Shown: piece by piece, positions 57,886 through 64,000 of the stretch
Position numbering within the stretch: position 1 is the first letter of the stretch
Layout of the letters: every line of letters starts with the position of its first letter
Assembly (NCBI GenBank): GCA_021904315.1
Contig: CM038912.1
Location: 25,518,949-25,582,948 of the forward strand
Source: Sphagnum magellanicum
Lineage: Eukaryota > Streptophyta > Sphagnopsida > Sphagnales > Sphagnaceae
Direction of reading: 5' to 3'
DNA: 64,000 bases
Position numbers and translations under genes: made by a program
The notes under the pieces: generated by a model
Database searches by the model: none
Seen by the model: only the letters and a program-made list of their open reading frames with translations
Told to the model about the DNA's origin: nothing

Positions 57886-60800
57886 GTACAATCAAAGATG
57901 GTAGTAAATTCCTTTCCTATTAGGGTTTAGTTGGATGATTTACTTTTTCATTCAACATTAAATGGCAACAACAAACAAGAAACTTATGTGCAAAAACCTT
58001 AAAGGGAAAAGTGAAATGACAATGGAGGCAACAATTAGGTGTGCCATATTTTTGAGAAAGCAATCATGAACAATCGTTTTCATTTTGTTGTAACCTTTAT
58101 CATATCTTCCTATTAAGTAGAATTAGTCACTGAAACTTGGTGGAGAAGTTGAAAATAACAACATGCGATAAAAAAAACAACAAGAAAGCTTGTCCATGAT
58201 AGAGAGAAAGCAATACAATGTTAACAAATAGCTATTATAAAAGAAGAATATAGGTTCAAGGTGAGAATTCCACATTAAAATTATTTAGATCCATAACCTC
58301 TTTAAGTGTGTTCTCCGCCCTTTTCTCCAAATTACAATCCATGAAGGTGGATTGAAAAAAGTTTGCAATGTGCAACAAGAACCCAAAGTGAAGTCCAAAT
58401 GTGGATACATTGTTTTTGAAGGCAAGTAGTTTCTTTTCTTCAAGTTGTGCCATAGATAGTAATGTTGTCAAATTCAAAGGACAAGGACAAACTAGGTTTT
58501 TTGTTTCAAGAATTAAGACAACCATTAGTGCCATCAACATTTTTGCTTGTAATTTATTCTACACATCACATTCTGCCAAGTTTTTCAAACCTTAATTCTT
58601 GCTTTGTTATGCCAAAACTTACATGACAAAATAGGATGTTTCAACAAAATAGATTTTTGTTTCCATTAAATCCAGAAAGGCTTATGTTTGCACCTATAGA
58701 GTAGTCATATACAGAGGAGTTGGAAAAAAATACTAGTTGGGTTTGTATGGGAGAAATAGAAAAGAGATGGGCATTGAAGGTTGGACTTGTTAGGTTAATT
58801 GAAATCTAGTGCACAACATCAAGTTGTGATTTGTTGGTGGAGTTTTTCAATACCTAAAAAGTTGAAAAAAATGAAACGTTTTTTCCTAAGATAGGAGAGA
58901 AAGTAGTTGTTGTAAAGACAAGGACATCATAATAGATGTGTTTGAGAATTTCAACACAAGTTTGGAAAAAAAAATTCATGTTAATAAGCAAGCTGTAGAA
59001 ACCATGTTTTAAAGCATTTCTTTCCTAGGTGCCTATATAACCATAGAGCAGTGGAGAGTTAGCAAATGAAATCCCTATACAATGTTCGTTTTCTTGCACT
59101 CATTCAGGTTGTACATCAAAGGGATAAAGTATGTTACTCCAATAACATAAATGCAATATCCATGATGATGGTAAACAAGGGTAAACCTATAGATTGGGTA
59201 GATGCAATGTTTAAACAATTACTCAAATAATTGGTTAATTGGACAACATCATAGACCAAGATGTAGGGTACAAGAAAATTTGATGTCAAGAAAGATGTAT
59301 GCCATTTTGCATTAATTATTGAAGTGTTGATGCAACTTTTTTTCCCAAAGAAAAATTCACAAGTGCTTTATCATGTTAGCATGTGTTCAACCACAACAAC
59401 CTTCAACATCTAAGTTTAATGCTTTAGAATCAAAGGAGAGGATGCAAAAGAACAAGTGTCTTTTAAGGTTGTCTAACAACTTTCCAAAACCAAATCCAAT
59501 GTTAAAAAAATGTTGACAAAGAAGATAACAACAAACTGTAATTGAATTTAATCAGGAGGAGGAAAAGGAGGATGAAAATGTTTTAGCATTCAAAAGGACA
59601 AGGCGCATGAAAGGATATTTACATAATCCTATAGTAGTCACAACACATATTTGATTCCACGACAACGATAGTCTCAAGCAACAACACAGAGACCAAGGTC
59701 AACACAACTTGTTCTAATAGTGGAGTTGCATGTCAAACAAGAAAGGGATGCAAATAGATCTTTCTTTTCATCATATAAATATTTGATATTCGCATGTTCA
59801 TCTTCGTTGACATGAATCCTAGAGATGATTTCATGGAATGGTTTGGAAAGTGGTCTAAGACAGATCCCACATAGAAAATGTAACCAAACAAAAAATATCA
59901 AAATATAATCCATATGAATTGGCTATGGTTTGATGGAGATGGATTGGAGATGCATACCTTCCTTTCAAAAGGATTCAATGTGGCCAAAGTTAATCCCTTG
60001 CATAGTAACCCTAATACTTGTCTTTATCATGATATGATTTGAATATTTATAATGGGTACTTTACAAACAAAAATGCCCACCAAAGCCAAACAAAACCACC
60101 ACATAAATTTTCTTTAAAATGTGAAGTGTCAACGACTATTTCATTTAATGTATTTAAAATAAGCCCAACAAAAATGAAAGTATCAAGGAATAAATTAGGA
60201 GTGAATGAACTATTCTTGGAATGAAGCGTTAAGCAAGAATTAGAACTTGGCAGGGTGGAAAGATCAAGCCCTTAGTGCATGCAACCAACTAATTGGGTTA
60301 ACACTTATGGGAATGTTGAATGTAACACATGACTAGTTACGGGTTGCAAGGGGTGTGTGGTTTGCTTCACTAATCTGTAGACTGCGGTGGGCATGCAGGA
60401 GATGATAGGGGTGTAGACATATTAGTTTTTTTTGTGCCTCAATGAGGACCTGGGGACCATACACCGATGAGGAATGCAATTGTGTAACAACACAAACCCT
60501 AAGGTAGGTTATTACAGGAGGATGAAAGGGACTTGCTACTAGACCTACTACTTCTTGCAATACCTCTGGTCATAAACCCATCTCATCCAAACATTGTCAT
60601 CAAAAGTTGTTCATACTTGAGCTCAGTTGAAATCACCTATTTGCACTAGCTCAACACCGCCTCGCCACACATCTATTTCGTTTGGCTTCTCTGTCAGCAC
60701 CGCCCTTCTTGAAACTTCTCCATGAAAAGCTTGTTGACCAACTCACATTTTCATTCCAAGAACCTAATTTTTGCTACTGAAAAAAATGGATCCAAGCTTC

Positions 60801-61836
60801 AATATTCCTCCCAAAAAAGCCCAAAACAAACCTTGACATTTTTTCATTGCTTACTCAAAGGAAAAAAAAACTCAATCCAGGCCAAAAGCAAAGATATAAA
60901 ACCTCCAAAAACCTCAAAAACCAGTCCATCATCCAACAAAAGAAGTAAAGATGAGCGCCCCCCCCCCCTCCCCCCCCCCCCACCAATCCTAAACAAACTA
61001 TCAGGGCAGTCGACACAAGTGTGAAAATAGAGAAGCCCATTAATTTATTTATTTTAAAAAGGCACAGGTTGATAAATTTGCCAAAAAAAATAAATTTCAA
61101 TCAGTATTTTTTTTCCCCCTCAATTTCACAATTTCATTTTTCAAGCAATGGTCACCCTCCATATCTTGATAACAAAAAAAAATCATATTTTTTGGGGTTC
61201 ATTTAATTTAGTTATGAATTTTCAAAAATGCTGAAAATGGCCATTTGAAGATTTCCACCAAAATCTACCTATTTGCTAGATTTCCATCTTCAGATTTGGA
61301 AATTGGTCATGAAAAATGGGTATGAATTACATACCCTCTTTTTCCAAGGTGGGTAATTTTTGGGTTTTTTTTTGGGGGAGCGGGCTATTTCTGTTTGAGT
61401 GTCAAAGGTGCCATCCCAACCCTTTGACAAAATGAAAATAAAAACAAAAAAAACTTCCAAAAAAATCCCCCAAAAATTCACATTTGGTGACTCCCATTTT
61501 TAGATCTGCGAAGTAAAATTAAAACTATTGGGGCCAAAAACGGGAGTTGTGTCATCATAGTCCAACCAAAAAAGGAAACAAAACTTGGAAGGAAAAAATC
61601 AGGTTGTGATTTGATGGTATTTCTTTTTTCTTTTTCGTTTGGGGGGGGGGGTCCTAGTTCTTGATTAGAGAACTATTCTCTTTTTAAATTATTTTATTAA
61701 TAATATTATTAAAAATTTCCTTTTGGGTTTTGTTCTGGTTTGTTTTAAGAAGGTACTTTCCCAACTCCCACCCAAAGAAAATTTTCAAAATTTTTAATTA
61801 AAATTTTAGTTTCTTAACTCTTTGAAATCAACCCAT
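57886..61836. other. decayed sequence beyond the gypsy pol; no gene supported
   Basis: Between about 58,650 and 59,650 the plus strand reads as broken protein-like sequence (EELEKNTSWVCMGEIEKRWA; FNALESKERMQKNKCLLRL; KEDENVLAFKRTRRMKGY). It may be the 3' part of the gypsy element or another decayed gene, and I do not recognise it. From 60 to 61.8 kb there are homopolymer runs (60,958-60,983 C-rich; 61,641-61,651 G-rich) and no gene. Confidence 0.4.
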
Positions 61837-63725
61837 TTGTAGAAATGGTATATTTTTACAATGTTTTCAAGTGAGTTTGTAGACACATTGATATGATAAC
61901 TGATGCCAATCACAATACAAACATCAAATGGGGCCATAGTTGTCGAATAAAATAATCAAACTATAGTTTCTTGGACTTCAATATTTCAAAGGGCCAAAAG
62001 GAGAATGAGTTTGATGGGTTGCATAACATTTGATTTTTGATCATATGTCATGCTCTTAACTCTTTCAAGGCCTTCACCTTCCCTCTCAAATAGCCAAGAG
62101 AATTTGCAAACCATCGAATTGTTTATACCATATTTTTATAAAAAATTGCCTATTTAAGGAATTTCATATGGCTTCATTAGTACTGCAGACACTGAGTTTA
62201 AATTGTATGGGTCTTGATGATTGCTTCATCATTATTTATGTTATAGTTGTAAGAATTTGATAAATCATTTTTCTTAACATGAATTCCTTTACTTCACATA
62301 GAGACATTGCTCATAACTCTTGAAAGGCTAAATGAATTAATGAGCAAGCAAATAGATCTACCATTTAAATTGTAGAAATTGTAATATTTGTGGAACAATA
62401 CAATAAGCTACAAGTCATACATGTAGTGTTGATTCCTTAATTATATGTTGAAAAATGTATGTCACAAAACATCAAAATATACTAAATGACAAATTTGTGA
62501 TATGGAAACATTGAACCTATTTAGAATATTCAAATGTATGAGGAGCATTAGGAGTGCTTAGGATTGGTTTACCAAAGCAATTTGCCTAGGTGTAAATGTG
62601 ACATCATAAAAAAAATTAGTAAAGAGGCTTGCATTATTTTTGGACGCCAAGGTGTGTGCACCAAAAAAATTCGTCATTGTCTTTACAGATGACCTTCCTC
62701 TGTCAAATGTGAAACCTCTACCAATTAAAATGCCAATGGTCTAAAAGACTTCTTTCCAATTTGACCTTCACTAAGTGTCCAAGCCTTTGCCCATTCTGAA
62801 ATCCTTTTTATAAGTTCTGCCATTTCATGCCCATTTAGTATTATCCCAACTTTATTTTAATCCTTTGAAGCTTTAACAAACTTTCTTGCAACTTCAAATG
62901 GCAATCAAACTTGTGGGTGAAACATCTTTCGGAACATTTGATTTTATGACCTTTTTTTTTTGAGTTTGTGTGCTACCAATAAATTCACCCTTGCCTAGGT
63001 TTAAAAATGAAACCAGATCCTACTATTAAGGAAGGTTTGCTTGCTTGCTCTCTTGCTTTGTAACAGTGATCTCCCAAAAAATCTCCCCCCCACCCCCCCC
63101 TCCCTTAATGTTTTGGCACCTCCGGAAATCTATTAAGGAAGAGGAGTGAACCGAGTTTTCCTCATGTTTAGACCTGCAATGCAAGAGTTATTGAATTTTG
63201 AGCATTTTCATCCTAATAATACAATATAAACCAATTTATAAAACTTTAGGGAAATTGCAGGTGTGCTCTCCAAATCATTTGAATTTGCCCTTTGTGGGTA
63301 CAAATGCACTGTGCTGGTTTCATAATTCTCAGACCTATGAAGCAGAAGTTTTTTTTTTAAATTTTCAATTAAATCATTAAAATTTCAATTAAATTTTTTT
63401 AATTCTACATTATTTTTACGAAAATTGGATTTAACAAAAATGCATAGACTTTATAAAAATAAGTTACAATATTTATTCGATAGCTTAAACATAGCACTAG
63501 GTATAACATAGCATTGGGCTTCTGAGATTCAAAAAGTAAGCAACTTGTTGATATGGTCCAAGATGAGTTAAATGGGCATTGAGGATTAAACTAAAAACTT
63601 ACAAAAATACTGAATAATTCAATCTACAAAAGACAATAGCATATGTCGTACTAATACAACATGAAGATAACATATGGAGAAATGGTAATTTAGTACAGAT
63701 AATAATTAAAAAGTTCAATGTTAGA
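61837..63725 (+). repeat. duplicated block, copy 2 (pair with 28,478-29,684)
   Basis: Colinear with copy 1 on both sides of an extra segment at about 62,480-63,180. The extra segment contains a C-rich run (63,084-63,104) and no coding sequence. Shared words include GCACTGTGCTGGTTTCATAA and ACAACATGAAGA-AACATATG. Confidence 0.8.
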
Positions 63726-63766
63726 TTTTTTTTGTGGATGAAGGCTACAAACCCTAATTCAGCTCA

Positions 63767-63991
63767 ATGGTTGAATTGTTGGCGGTGCATGATTCAACAA
63801 CATCAAAGAATTTGTTTTTGATTTGTTTCTATATTTGGTTTGTTTTGTTGCTTTGCAGGTTATGGCAAAGGGAACTTGGTGAGTTGGTTTTTGTGATGGA
63901 GCGCAATCCTAATTGCTCAATGAAAACTTTTCATGAGCTTTGCGAATTACGGTTCTGTAAGGAGATTGGTAGGAAGATTTTTGGGGAATGA
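63767..63991 (+). other. open frame at the window edge, unknown
   Basis: A 74-codon frame starts at ATG 63,767 and ends at 63,991. Its second half (LWQRELGELVFVMERNPNCSMKTFHELCELRFCKEIGRK) is protein-like and follows a possible acceptor (TTTGCAG at about 63,859). It may be an exon of a gene extending beyond the window, or a chance frame. No family is recognised. Confidence 0.25.
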
Positions 63992-64000
63992 AAGGATGAG

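Noticed and set aside
1..64000. CRISPR arrays, bacterial-type operons, tRNA or rRNA genes
   Set aside because: No regularly spaced short repeats with unique spacers, no operon structure, and no recognisable tRNA or rRNA sequence in this eukaryotic window.

Overview
This is nuclear DNA of a vascular plant. Coding islands with short GT-AG introns are separated by AT-rich DNA full of decayed transposons, and every well-supported gene belongs to a plant family: a PLS-class PPR protein, cellulose synthase-like D, an STP sugar transporter, a SKIP22-type F-box protein and a plastid membrane protein. The near-identical PPR repeats, with an OSB-like 'PDF' segment in front, resemble fern or lycophyte PPR proteins as I remember them. 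A seed-free vascular plant is therefore my best guess, but this is inference and a gymnosperm is not excluded.

Layout. At 0.6-3.15 kb (+) lies a PPR gene whose C-terminal E region is cut short. Two His/Lys/Ser-rich RS-like coding scraps follow to 4.4 kb. At 6.4-11.2 kb (-) is a complete four-exon CslD gene of 1,160 residues. From 12 to 17 kb there are local tandem repeats and a decayed coiled-coil reading frame. At 17.5-18.5 kb (-) is a two-exon gene for a probable plastid membrane protein. At 19.6-21.5 kb (-) is a multi-exon membrane-protein gene with in-frame stops, probably a pseudogene. From 21.5 to 26.5 kb no gene is seen. At 26.5-28.3 kb (+) is a SKIP22-like F-box gene with a PI31-like N-terminal domain. 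At 29.96-34.3 kb (-) is a complete four-exon STP-type sugar/H+ symporter of 514 residues.

The right half (35-64 kb) is repeat territory. A cluster of inverted repeats lies at 35.3-36.5 and 41.2-42.1 kb, with two MITE-like elements between the arms. A decayed Ty3/gypsy element (about 47.2-57.9 kb, +) is interrupted by a 142-bp foldback element and by a structurally complete 6,110-bp Ty1/copia element (50,715-56,824, -). The copia element has 313-bp LTRs, a GACTA target duplication, an initiator-Met-tRNA-type primer site and a purine tract. It sits in the zinc-binding region of the gypsy integrase. From 57.9 to 64 kb there is decayed sequence, including a second copy of a roughly 1.2-kb block also found beside the F-box gene.

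The genes do not form a pathway. CslD is a wall-polysaccharide synthase, STP imports hexose, the F-box protein is a probable ubiquitin-ligase adaptor, and the PPR protein probably acts on organelle RNA. I saw no convincing new multi-gene system. The most interesting items are the PDF-PPR fusion, the nested transposons with their C-to-T type decay, and the unclassified repeat families.
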